Positions 50,356-58,573 of a DNA stretch of 64,000 bases are shown one piece after another. The DNA lies in the NCBI RefSeq assembly GCF_036759925.1, contig NZ_JAPKIB010000001.1, forward strand, positions 558,001 to 622,000. Reading direction: 5' to 3'. The first letter of the stretch is position 1. Every line of letters starts with the position of its first letter. The notes under the pieces are model-generated. The model was not told the origin of the DNA and made no database searches. It saw nothing but the letters and a program-made list of their open reading frames with translations. This DNA comes from Kluyvera sp036759925. GTDB taxonomy: Bacteria > Pseudomonadota > Gammaproteobacteria > Enterobacterales > Enterobacteriaceae. The translations under genes were made by a program, and so were the position numbers.

Positions 50356-51627
50356 TTACGGGTAAATCCCGCGCTCTTTCCTCGCGGTAAGAATACGCTC
50401 GCAGGCAATCGCATACGCCGCCGTGCGCAGCGAGATCTTCAGCTGCTGCGATTTATTCCACACATCATCAAAGGCGTTGAGGATGATTTTATCCAGCTTC
50501 TGATAAATCTCGTCTTCTGACCAGTAGAAGCTGGAGAAATCCTGCACCCACTCAAAGTAGCTCACCGTCACGCCGCCCGCGTTACAGATAACGTCCGGGA
50601 GCACGATAATGCCGCGTTCGCGCAAGATGTCATCGGCCTGCGGCACCGTCGGGCCATTCGCGCCTTCCAGCACCAGGCGGCATGAAAGACCTTCGGCGCG
50701 TTGGGCTGTAATCTGGCCCTCCAGCGCGGCGGGGATCACGATATCGTAGTCGTACAGCCAGAAAGCATCGGGGCTGACGTCAGCCGCACCCGGGAAGCCC
50801 TTTATCTTGCCGTTGGCGGTTTGCCAGGCGATAAGCGCATCAATATCAATGCCGGAAGCGTCATACAGCGTGGCGGAGTGATCCTGCACGGAGATGACCT
50901 TCGCCCCTTCGCTGGCAAACAACTGCGCGGCGACGCTGCCGACGTTACCAAAGCCCTGCACGCCAATACGCGCGCCGGTAATATCGAGGTTAATGTGTTT
51001 GGCCGCCGCCATCCCAGTGACAAAGACCCCGCGCCCGGTGGCCTTAACGCGCCCCAAAGAGCCGCCAAGGTGGATAGGTTTGCCGGTGACCACGCCGGTG
51101 GTGGTAGAGCCGACGTTCATCGAGTAGGTGTCCATCATCCAGGCCATCACCTGCGCGTTGGTGCCCACGTCCGGCGCCGGAATGTCCTGCTGTGGCCCAA
51201 TAATCAGGCCGATTTCGCTGGTATAGCGGCGGGTCAGCCGTTCCAGCTCCTTCTTGCTGAGCTCGCCAGGGTCAACGCGAATACCGCCTTTAGCACCGCC
51301 GAAAGGCAGATTCAGCGCTGCGCATTTGATGGTCATCCAGGCGGATAACGCCATCACCTCTTCTAAGGTGACGTCCGGGTGGTAGCGCACCCCGCCCTTA
51401 CCCGGCCCACGGGACAGGTTGTGCTGTACGCGATAGCCTTCGAAATGGCGCACGGTGCCATCTTCCATCTCCAGCGGAATGTCGACAATCAGCGCGCGTT
51501 TGGGGCGGATCAGCGTGTCGGCCCAGCTCTCCAGTTCACCTAAATACGGCAGCACGCGCTCAACCTGGGCAATAAAGATATTCCATGCGGAGTCGGGATC
51601 ATTATTCAGAAACGACAGCGTTTTCAT
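50356..51627 (-). CDS. Glu/Leu/Phe/Val-type dehydrogenase (glutamate dehydrogenase)
   Basis: A 423-residue amino-acid dehydrogenase of the hexameric short GDH class, reversibly interconverting glutamate and 2-oxoglutarate. The glutamate-binding and catalytic segment is GGVRYHPDVTLEEVMALSAWM, TIKCAALNLPFGGAKGG and PAPDVGTN. The Rossmann domain has VQGFGNVGSVAAQLF. It differs from E. coli gdhA (NADP, 447 residues) and resembles Gram-positive-type catabolic enzymes; coenzyme preference is not certain. Upstream lies a GABA transaminase that makes glutamate, which this enzyme could oxidise. Start ATG 51627 with GAGG. A terminator hairpin lies only about 33 bases before the start. Confidence 0.87.
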   Translation of the reverse strand: MKTLSFLNNDPDSAWNIFIAQVERVLPYLGELESWADTLIRPKRALIVDIPLEMEDGTVRHFEGYRVQHNLSRGPGKGGVRYHPDVTLEEVMALSAWMTIKCAALNLPFGGAKGGIRVDPGELSKKELERLTRRYTSEIGLIIGPQQDIPAPDVGTNAQVMAWMMDTYSMNVGSTTTGVVTGKPIHLGGSLGRVKATGRGVFVTGMAAAKHINLDITGARIGVQGFGNVGSVAAQLFASEGAKVISVQDHSATLYDASGIDIDALIAWQTANGKIKGFPGAADVSPDAFWLYDYDIVIPAALEGQITAQRAEGLSCRLVLEGANGPTVPQADDILRERGIIVLPDVICNAGGVTVSYFEWVQDFSSFYWSEDEIYQKLDKIILNAFDDVWNKSQQLKISLRTAAYAIACERILTARKERGIYP

Positions 51628-51659
51628 CGTTTACCTCAACAGTGAAATCGGATTTTTTA

Positions 51660-51695
51660 ATAAAAAAACCGACGATACGGATGGCTATCGTCGGT
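51660..51695 (-). terminator. Strong terminator between the transaminase and gdh
   Basis: On the minus strand ACCGACGATA-8-TATCGTCGGT is followed by TTTTTTTATT. It ends about 33 bases before the gdh ATG, leaving almost no room for a promoter in between, so it is either the transaminase terminator allowing read-through or an attenuator in a gdh leader. Confidence 0.85.
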
Positions 51696-51769
51696 GCTCG
51701 GATGAGCAAAGTACCACGGCACTAAAGATATCCATCTTGTGCAGAAAGCAAGGGTAACGTGGCGGTTCG

Positions 51770-53035
51770 TCAGTCCTTCAGGGCGTTTTTGATGATCTCC
51801 AGCGCCTGGGTGAACTGGAACTCCGGAATGGTTAACGGATAGAGGAAGCGGATCACGTTGCCATACTGGCCGCAGGTCAGCAGCAGTAACCCCTGCTCCA
51901 GCGCTTTACGCTGCACGCGCTGAGCGAGTTCGGCTGACGGTTCTCCGCTTGTCGGGTCGGTAAACTCTGCGGCAATCATCGAACCTACACCACGCACTTC
52001 TGCCAGACCCGGCGCGTATTCACGGGCATCGTTCAGGGTAACACGCAGGCGTTCGCCTAACGCATCGGCACGCAGGCATAGTTTCTCATCATCAATAATA
52101 TCCAGCACCGCCAGCGCAGCCGCGACGGAGAGCGGGTTGCCCGCATAAGTACCGCCCAGGCCGCCAGGCGCTGGTGCATCCATGATTTCGGCTTTGCCCA
52201 CCACGCCGGAGAGCGGCATACCGCCCGCAAGGCTTTTGGCGATGGTCATCAGGTCTGGTTTGTCCGCGTAGTGGTCCATGGCGAACAGCTTGCCGGTACG
52301 GGCAAAGCCGCTTTGTACTTCGTCGGCAATCATCACAATGCCGTGCTTATCGCAGATGCGACGAATTGCCGCGACGAAATCTGGCGGAGCCACGACAAAG
52401 CCCCCTTCCCCCTGGATAGGTTCGAAGATAATGGCGGCGACCTGCTCAGCATCAATATCGGCCTTAAACAGGCGTTCGATGGCTTTTACCGCATCCTCGG
52501 TGGTGATCCCGTGCAGCGCGGAAGGATAAGGCGCGTGGAATACCGAGCCCGGGAAGGGGCCAAAGCCTTTTTTATAAGGGGCCACTTTGCCCGTCAGGGC
52601 CATGGTCATGTAGGTGCGGCCATGGAAGCCACCGCCAAAGGCGATAACGCCCGGTCGGCCGGTGTGGGCGCGGGCAATTTTCACCGCGTTCTCTACCGCT
52701 TCGGCACCGGTGGTGAAGAAGGCGGTTTTCGCGTTGCTGCCCACCGGAGCCGCGGCGTTAATCTTCTCGGCAAGGGTGACATAGCTTTCGTAAGGGACAA
52801 TCTGGTAGGCGGTATGGGTAAAGGCCTGCAGCTGCGCTTCAACGGCTTGCACCAGGCGCGGGTGGCGGTGACCGGTGTTGAGTACCGCGATGCCGGCAGC
52901 AAAATCAATAAACTGGCGACCTTCCACGTCCGTCAGGGTGCTGTTCTCAGCGGACTGCGCGAAGAAATCGCACATCACGCCCACGCCACGTGGGGTGGCG
53001 GCTAGGCGACGTTGATGCAGGTTTTTATTACTCAT
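51770..53035 (-). CDS. 4-Aminobutyrate-2-oxoglutarate transaminase (PuuE/GabT type)
   Basis: Class III PLP aminotransferase of 421 residues that converts GABA and 2-oxoglutarate to succinate semialdehyde and glutamate. It opens NLHQRRLAATPRGVGVMCDF, very close to E. coli PuuE. The cofactor motif is MIADEVQSGFARTGKLFAMD, and the Schiff-base Lys is in TIAKSLAGGMPLSGVVG. No succinate-semialdehyde dehydrogenase or putrescine genes are nearby, so puuE and gabT roles cannot be separated. Divergent from a MocR-type regulator that presumably controls it. Start ATG 53035 with GAGG. Confidence 0.9.
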   Translation of the reverse strand: MSNKNLHQRRLAATPRGVGVMCDFFAQSAENSTLTDVEGRQFIDFAAGIAVLNTGHRHPRLVQAVEAQLQAFTHTAYQIVPYESYVTLAEKINAAAPVGSNAKTAFFTTGAEAVENAVKIARAHTGRPGVIAFGGGFHGRTYMTMALTGKVAPYKKGFGPFPGSVFHAPYPSALHGITTEDAVKAIERLFKADIDAEQVAAIIFEPIQGEGGFVVAPPDFVAAIRRICDKHGIVMIADEVQSGFARTGKLFAMDHYADKPDLMTIAKSLAGGMPLSGVVGKAEIMDAPAPGGLGGTYAGNPLSVAAALAVLDIIDDEKLCLRADALGERLRVTLNDAREYAPGLAEVRGVGSMIAAEFTDPTSGEPSAELAQRVQRKALEQGLLLLTCGQYGNVIRFLYPLTIPEFQFTQALEIIKNALKD

Positions 53036-53143
53036 AGTGTTGCCTCATCCTTTTTTTATAAGTCTGTGAATACATCTCACTGCTATTTATTCATCATCTG
53101 GTACTCTAATCGAGAGCCAAAACGTTTTATTTTAAGGATCCAA

Positions 53144-54661
53144 ATGCGTTCTCTTGCTGTAGATGTGATCACGCAGGCATTTTCGCAACAGACCGGTGAG
53201 AAATTACATCGTCGTCTTTATGCGGCGATATGCAGCTGCATTCTGGAAGGCAGCCTGAAGCCCGCCACCCGTATCCCTCCTTCCCGGGATCTGGCCAACG
53301 AGCTGGCGCTGTCGCGTAACACCGTGCTGCGCGTCTATGAGCAGCTTCAGGCGGAGGGGTATATCTCGGCCCGCACCAGCAGCGGCACCTTTGTCAGCGA
53401 GAGCGTGCTGGACAATCTGGTCCAGCGAAAGGCGCCGCCGTCGGCCCCGCCGCAGCAGGCGCTCAGCGTCCAATTGTCGGAACGCGGCCAGACGCTGCTG
53501 GGCAACGCCAGCGCCAGCCCGCGCCAGTGGGGCGCATTTGTGCCGGGCGTCCCCGACGTCACCCTCTTCCCGCATCGCGCACTGAAAAAAATTCAGGATC
53601 GCCTCGCCCGCCAGCCGCTGCCGCAGTATCTGACCTACGATGCCTACGGCGGCGTGGCCGAGCTGAAAGCCTCGCTGACCGATTACCTGCGCACGGCGCG
53701 CGGGGTGCGCTGCTCCCCGGACCAGATTCTGATAACCGAAGGGATCCACCAGGCGCTGGATTTGGTGACGCGTACCTTATGCAACCCGGGCGACCAGGCC
53801 TGGGTGGAGGAACCGGGCTACTGGGGCATCAAAAATATTCTGCGCATGAATGGGGTGAATTTCTCCGCCATCGCGGTGGATGAAGAGGGGCTGGTGCCTG
53901 CAGAAGAGAACGCGGTGCCGCCGAGGATGATTTTTGTCACCCCCTCGCATCAATACCCGCTAGGCTCGGTGATGAGCCTGAGCCGTCGTCAGCAGCTGCT
54001 GGCGCTGGCGCGGAAAACCCAAAGCTGGATTGTCGAGGACGATTACGACAGCGAGTTCCGCTTTGCCGGGCAGCCGATCCCATCCCTTCAGGGTCTCGAA
54101 GAGGCAAGCCCGGTGATTTACATCGGCACCTTCAGTAAAACCCTCTACCCGGCCCTCCGCCTCGGCTATATGGTGCTGCCGGTGCCACTGGCGGCGGCGT
54201 TAAAAAAGGTGCATAGCGATCTCTATCGCGGGGGCCACCTGCTGATGCAGGCCGCGCTGGCGGAGTTTATTCGCGAAGGTTACTACGCCGCCCATATCCG
54301 CAAAATGCGCCAGCTCTACAGCCGCCGTCGCCTCGCGCTGGTCGCGCTGATTACCCGACAACTGGGGAAAGAGTATCTGGGCGAGTTCAGCAGCAACGCC
54401 GGGCTGCATCTCATTTTGCAGCTACCCGATGATGCCGATGACCTCGCCATTACCCAGGAGGCCAACCAGCAGGCGCTGCTGGTGCGCCCCCTGTCACGCT
54501 ACTTTGCCGACACACCAAGGCGCAAAGGGCTGCTGCTGGGGTTTGCCAGCATTGATGAAGAGGCGATGGCACCGGCGTTTACCCGGCTGGCGGAAATTAT
54601 CAAAAAACACCTGCTTAACCGACTGATGCTGGCGGGCGGGGCGCAATTTTCGGTTCGATGA
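53144..54661 (+). CDS. MocR/GabR-type PLP-dependent regulator
   Basis: A 505-residue fusion of a GntR-type winged helix (about 15-85; LYAAICSCILEGSLKPATRIPPSRDLANELALSRNTVLRVYEQLQAEGY) and an aminotransferase-like domain. The PLP-binding motif IVEDDYDSEFRF and the Lys in YIGTFSKTLYPALRLGY are present. GabR activates gabT in Bacillus when GABA condenses with PLP; divergence from a GABA transaminase supports the same job here. The frame is open back to 53012, but ATG 53144 has AAGGA five bases upstream and fits the family start. Confidence 0.88.
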   Translation: MRSLAVDVITQAFSQQTGEKLHRRLYAAICSCILEGSLKPATRIPPSRDLANELALSRNTVLRVYEQLQAEGYISARTSSGTFVSESVLDNLVQRKAPPSAPPQQALSVQLSERGQTLLGNASASPRQWGAFVPGVPDVTLFPHRALKKIQDRLARQPLPQYLTYDAYGGVAELKASLTDYLRTARGVRCSPDQILITEGIHQALDLVTRTLCNPGDQAWVEEPGYWGIKNILRMNGVNFSAIAVDEEGLVPAEENAVPPRMIFVTPSHQYPLGSVMSLSRRQQLLALARKTQSWIVEDDYDSEFRFAGQPIPSLQGLEEASPVIYIGTFSKTLYPALRLGYMVLPVPLAAALKKVHSDLYRGGHLLMQAALAEFIREGYYAAHIRKMRQLYSRRRLALVALITRQLGKEYLGEFSSNAGLHLILQLPDDADDLAITQEANQQALLVRPLSRYFADTPRRKGLLLGFASIDEEAMAPAFTRLAEIIKKHLLNRLMLAGGAQFSVR

Positions 54662-54690
54662 TAGACTAACTGTAGACCCAGATTACGGCT

Positions 54691-55428
54691 CTATTCTTGC
54701 AAATCTTCGCGAGTTGGCCCCTGAAAGTAGATGCTACCGATATGGCAACTGCGAGGTTGGGTCAGCACAAAGCAAATCGTTTCCCAAATAGAACGTCCAT
54801 CCATGAGACTCTCCCCCATTCGGGATTGAGTATCGACAGACGCGTCTAACCCAGTAACGTCAAAGTCTGGTGGGTATAATCCGGTCACCCGTATGTTTTC
54901 TTTGGATAATTGTCTGGAGAGTTTGGTAGTAAAACCGCTCAGTCCATGTTTACTGGCAAAAAACGCAGGATGAGCGATGGAATCGGTAAAATTCGGGATA
55001 CCGCATGCCGATATTATTGAGACGATGTCAGCACTCTCTGAACGTCTTATTCCCGGAAGCAGTGTCTGAGTGAGGAGAATGGAACCCGTCAGACCAGAAC
55101 TGATGGTCGTGATGATTTCAGCGCTAGGTTGATCGTCCATTGTCCCTGACAGCCACTGAGCAGCATTGAGGATCAAAATATCGATGGGCTTGTCGGCGCT
55201 TAGAAGCTGCGAAGAAAACTGAGAAATGGAGGCTGGCTGGGTTAAATCGCAGAGATAGCCTGTTGCCTTTCCCCCTTCAGCAGCAATAATGCTGCAGGTC
55301 TTTTCAATATCAGCGACACGCCGCGCAGAGAACATCACCTCGACGCCCTCTCGTGCCAGCCAAACGCACAGCGCCTGACCAAATCCCCCACCGCCGCCAG
55401 TGATTACGGCTCTTTTACCTCTCAACAT
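54691..55428 (-). CDS. Short-chain dehydrogenase/reductase with altered catalytic Tyr
   Basis: A 245-residue SDR. The nucleotide-binding motif TGGGGGFG is at residues 10-17 and the structural NAA motif is in LILNAAQW. Ser is present (SIISACG), but the catalytic YxxxK reads FFASK, with Phe in place of Tyr. The reductase activity is therefore doubtful unless another residue substitutes. Base composition is lower in GC than the surrounding backbone. Substrate unknown. Start ATG 55428 with AAGGA upstream. No operon partner. Confidence 0.8.
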   Translation of the reverse strand: MLRGKRAVITGGGGGFGQALCVWLAREGVEVMFSARRVADIEKTCSIIAAEGGKATGYLCDLTQPASISQFSSQLLSADKPIDILILNAAQWLSGTMDDQPSAEIITTISSGLTGSILLTQTLLPGIRRSESADIVSIISACGIPNFTDSIAHPAFFASKHGLSGFTTKLSRQLSKENIRVTGLYPPDFDVTGLDASVDTQSRMGESLMDGRSIWETICFVLTQPRSCHIGSIYFQGPTREDLQE

Positions 55429-55514
55429 CGCTATGCTTCCTTTTTATGAGGAGTATATGTTGATGGATATATAGCATGGTGAGGTGGGGTCACATCTTCC
55501 CTTTAGTGCCATTT

Positions 55515-55536
55515 ACAGCGGTATGTAAACCGCTGT
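55515..55536. repeat. Perfect inverted repeat upstream of the SDR
   Basis: ACAGCGGT-6-ACCGCTGT, about 90 bases upstream of the SDR start. It could be an operator or a small hairpin. Confidence 0.4.
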
Positions 55537-55567
55537 TTGCAATCTTTTCAGAACTGCTTTTGGCAAT

Positions 55568-55591
55568 AACTATATCTGGCTAGATATAGTT
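55568..55591. repeat. AT-rich palindrome between the SDR and yeeN
   Basis: Perfect 10-base arms AACTATATCT / AGATATAGTT around four bases, in the gap between yeeN's terminator and the SDR upstream region. Candidate operator. Confidence 0.4.
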
Positions 55592-55616
55592 ATTTATAAC
55601 GTCTTTATAAATTTAA

Positions 55617-55639
55617 AAATCTGCCATAACGGCAGATTT
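55617..55639 (-). terminator. Terminator of yeeN
   Basis: On the minus strand AAATCTGCC-GTTAT-GGCAGATTT runs into TTAAATTT, 14 bases after the yeeN stop. Confidence 0.75.
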
Positions 55640-55652
55640 CTTTAATCTATAA

Positions 55653-56369
55653 TTAGAGGTTGGCAACGTTGTGATAGACTTTCTGCACATCGTCATCATC
55701 TTCAAGAGCATCAACAAGCCCTTCAAAGATGGCTAAATCTTCTGGTGACAGTTCAATTTCTGATTGCGCAATCATTTCTAATTCGGTGGTCGCGAATTCA
55801 GTAATACCAGACGCTTTCAGCGCGGCAATACCTTTATGAAGATCGGTCGCTTCAGTATAAACCACGATGTTACCTTCTTCTTCGGTGACATCACGAACTT
55901 CCACTTCAGCTTCAAGCAGAATTTCAAAAATACTATCAGGGTCTGTTCCCTTAAATACAATCACACCGGTGTTGTCAAACATATAGCTGACCGCACCCGT
56001 TGCGCCGATGTTCCCGCCTTTTTTATTGAAAATGTTGCGGACATTAGCAATCGTGCGGTTAACATTAGAGGTCAGCGTTTCAGCGATAAGCATAGAACCG
56101 CTTGGCCCAAAGCCTTCATAACGCCCTGCTACGAAGGTTTCATCTCCGCCGCCTTTGGCTTTATCAATAGCTTTATCGATAACGTGCTTTGGAACCTGTG
56201 CTTGTTTCGCACGTTCAATAACGAATTTTAACGCGGAGTTTGATTCTGGATCTGGCTCGCCTTGTTTAGCAGCAGCATAGATTTCTACACCGAACTTTGC
56301 ATATACGTTTGACGTTGCACCGTCTTTAGCCGTTTTTTTAGCAACGATATTGGCCCATTTACGTCCCAC
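55653..56369 (-). CDS. yeeN: YeeN, YebC/TACO1-family protein
   Basis: A 238-residue member of the YebC/TACO1 family, equal in length to E. coli YeeN. The N-terminal GRKWANIVAKKTAKDGATSN and central FGPSGSMLIAETLTSNVNRT are diagnostic. YebC paralogues help ribosomes through polyproline stretches or act as regulators; the specific task of YeeN is not established. The start is GTG 56369 (MGRKWA), as the family N-terminus demands, with GAGGGG upstream. In E. coli yeeN lies at a different map position, so its location here reflects rearrangement or transfer. Confidence 0.92.
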   Translation of the reverse strand: MGRKWANIVAKKTAKDGATSNVYAKFGVEIYAAAKQGEPDPESNSALKFVIERAKQAQVPKHVIDKAIDKAKGGGDETFVAGRYEGFGPSGSMLIAETLTSNVNRTIANVRNIFNKKGGNIGATGAVSYMFDNTGVIVFKGTDPDSIFEILLEAEVEVRDVTEEEGNIVVYTEATDLHKGIAALKASGITEFATTELEMIAQSEIELSPEDLAIFEGLVDALEDDDDVQKVYHNVANL

Positions 56370-56674
56370 TGGAAGAGTCCCCTCAAATATTTATTTACGT
56401 TAACGCCAGATTAATAATCTGCACGTTTTTCCTCCGCATTATATCATGATATGTAAATACTCGTCTATGAGAACTAAAAACAGCCAATTTTCACGATGTG
56501 TTACTTTAATTATATAAATAATTAACATTGCGGATGAATTATTTTGAAATGAACTCCATGATATTATATTTCTATTATTAACAACCAAACGCCAGCAATA
56601 AAATATAATAGAAATAAGGCGGTATTCCTGAAAAATACCGCCGTCATTTTATTATAAAACCACGCTCACCTGCC
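56370..56674. other. AT-rich gap between the diguanylate cyclase and yeeN
   Basis: About 305 bases of very AT-rich DNA holding the yeeN upstream region and the hairpin after the diguanylate cyclase (56618-56642). No gene is visible. Confidence 0.6.
56618..56642 (-). terminator. Terminator of the diguanylate cyclase gene
   Basis: Perfect 9-base arms GGCGGTATT / AATACCGCC, followed on the minus strand by a T-rich tract, 33 bases after the stop. Confidence 0.65.
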
Positions 56675-58456
56675 CTACCCCGCCAGCGCCCCAAAGCTCA
56701 CGATCCGCGAACGCCCTAGTTCTTTCGCCCGGTACAGCGCCACGTCCGCCGCACGCAGCAGACTGTCGCTCTGGGCATGCTGCGGGTAGCTCGCCACGCC
56801 GATGGAGACATCCACATGACCAATCTCCGCACCGCTAAAGCGCAGCACCAGTTCGCGCACGCCGTCGAAAATCTCGCTGGCGATGCGGTTGGCGGCCTCA
56901 TCGTCCATGTCGTACAGCAGCACCAGAAACTCTTCGCCGCCGTAACGGAACGCTAAGCCTCGGTCCTGCACCACGCGCTGAATGGTGGAGGCGACGCTTT
57001 TTATCACACCGTCGCCCGCCTCGTGGCCAAAGCGGTCATTGATATTTTTGAAGTGATCGATGTCGATCATCAGACAGCTCATCGGCTCTTCGTTACGAAT
57101 CGCCCGGCTCATCTGAGTATTCAGGATATCGTCCAGATGGTGACGGTTGCGCAGCCCGGTCAGCGGGTCGTAGAGCGCTTTTTCCAGCAGCGCATCGCGT
57201 AGTCGCTGGTTGGCTAACGCCAGGCCAAGCGCTTCCGCCATCAGTTCGAGGTAGGCGCGGGAAGGTGCGGTCTGTTCGTTGAGATTCTGGAATGAGAGCA
57301 GGCCGATGGCCTCGCCCTGGGCAATCAGCGGGACGCACAGCGTATGGTCGAGGCATGACTCCGGCAGATGGTAGCAGCCGATATCCGGTTCGCCGTGCAC
57401 CGGCGGATGGCTCTGCCCGCGGCGCACCGCCCAGCACTCGTCCGGGTGGAACGGCGTCGGCTCGCCTTCCGGCGATAGCCAGGACGCCACGCAGCGCATC
57501 TGCCACGGATCGCGGTCGAGGATGTAGAGGCGCCCTGCCACGCCCGGCGCAATGTTCGGGGCAAAAAGCTCGGCGACGTTAACCACATCATCAAAACACT
57601 CGCAGCCCTGCAGACGCTGGGTCATGCGCGCCAGCAGTTCGCGTATCGCCCAGTCAGCATCGCGCTGCCGTTCAAGCTGCTGCCGCACCAGGCCGTTCTC
57701 GCGGAAAATACGGATCGCCTGCGCCATGTCGCCAATTTCATCAATCTGGTTAAAGCTCGGCGTTTCCACGGCATAGTCCTGCGAGGCCAGGCGATGTACC
57801 ACGTCGCTCAACCGCACCACCGGGCGCAGCACACGGCGTTTTAAAATAAAGCCGAGGACGAATAAAAACATCAGCGCCGTCAGCCCTACCATCACCTCCG
57901 ACAGCGTGCGCAGCATACGGGAGTCGCGGGTCGCTTCCTGAACCGCACGCAGCGCCCGGCTATCGAGCATCTGGCGGAAATGGTCCATGCGTTCCTGCGC
58001 CCGGTCAAGCTCCTGCTCGTAGACTTTGCCATACAGCAGCGATACGGCCAGCGGAGCCTGATCGTGTGCGAGATTGGCGAGCGCCGTTTGCTGCTCATCC
58101 TGCAGCCCATCAACAATCTCCAGCCCTTCATGCAGCAGCGCCAGCTCTTCCCCTGTCGCACCGGCGTCTTTAAGCTTTGACAGACGCTGTTCAATCTCAA
58201 CCTGCTGCTTCTCTCGTTGCTGATATTCGCTCAACACCGCTGGGTCTTTACTCACTACGTACAGGCGCGCCAGGTCAGAGAGCGACCAGGCATCGCCGTC
58301 GACCTCATCCGTGAGTTGGTCGAACATCAGACGCTGCTGTACCGCCTGCCGCTCGGCGTTATCCGCACTGGAGGCCATCAGCATGACGATACCGGAGACA
58401 ATCGTCAGACATACCGTCGCGCCGTAGGCCCAGTTGGTTATTGTGGCAATTCTCAC
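56675..58456 (-). CDS. Membrane diguanylate cyclase (HAMP-GAF-GGDEF)
   Basis: Makes cyclic-di-GMP. The 593 residues run: membrane segment (about 9-30), periplasmic helical sensor, second membrane segment (about 190-210; MVGLTALMFLFVLGFIL), HAMP linker, GAF domain (about 300-425), and GGDEF domain with LYDPLTGLRNRHH, IDIDHFKNINDRFGHEAGD and the active-site loop RYGGEEF. The segment before the loop (VQDRGLAF) lacks the RxxD inhibitory site. GTG 58456 is chosen because AAGGA lies eight bases upstream; a TTG ten codons earlier lacks a ribosome site. Input signal unknown; likely affects motility or biofilm. Confidence 0.87.
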   Translation of the reverse strand: MRIATITNWAYGATVCLTIVSGIVMLMASSADNAERQAVQQRLMFDQLTDEVDGDAWSLSDLARLYVVSKDPAVLSEYQQREKQQVEIEQRLSKLKDAGATGEELALLHEGLEIVDGLQDEQQTALANLAHDQAPLAVSLLYGKVYEQELDRAQERMDHFRQMLDSRALRAVQEATRDSRMLRTLSEVMVGLTALMFLFVLGFILKRRVLRPVVRLSDVVHRLASQDYAVETPSFNQIDEIGDMAQAIRIFRENGLVRQQLERQRDADWAIRELLARMTQRLQGCECFDDVVNVAELFAPNIAPGVAGRLYILDRDPWQMRCVASWLSPEGEPTPFHPDECWAVRRGQSHPPVHGEPDIGCYHLPESCLDHTLCVPLIAQGEAIGLLSFQNLNEQTAPSRAYLELMAEALGLALANQRLRDALLEKALYDPLTGLRNRHHLDDILNTQMSRAIRNEEPMSCLMIDIDHFKNINDRFGHEAGDGVIKSVASTIQRVVQDRGLAFRYGGEEFLVLLYDMDDEAANRIASEIFDGVRELVLRFSGAEIGHVDVSIGVASYPQHAQSDSLLRAADVALYRAKELGRSRIVSFGALAG

Positions 58457-58530
58457 CTGTCGGTTCCTTCTACTACCTGAAAACAAGAAGCATGATTGAA
58501 ATTATAGGAAACGCCTGATTTCTCGTGACA

Positions 58531-58560
58531 ATAAAAAGGCGACCTCAGGCCGCCTTTTGC
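58531..58560 (-). terminator. Terminator of the AI-2E/PerM-family gene
   Basis: AAAAGGCGGCC / GGTCGCCTTTTT on the minus strand, 14 bases after the stop. Confidence 0.85.
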
Positions 58561-58573
58561 TATTTCGTGATCG

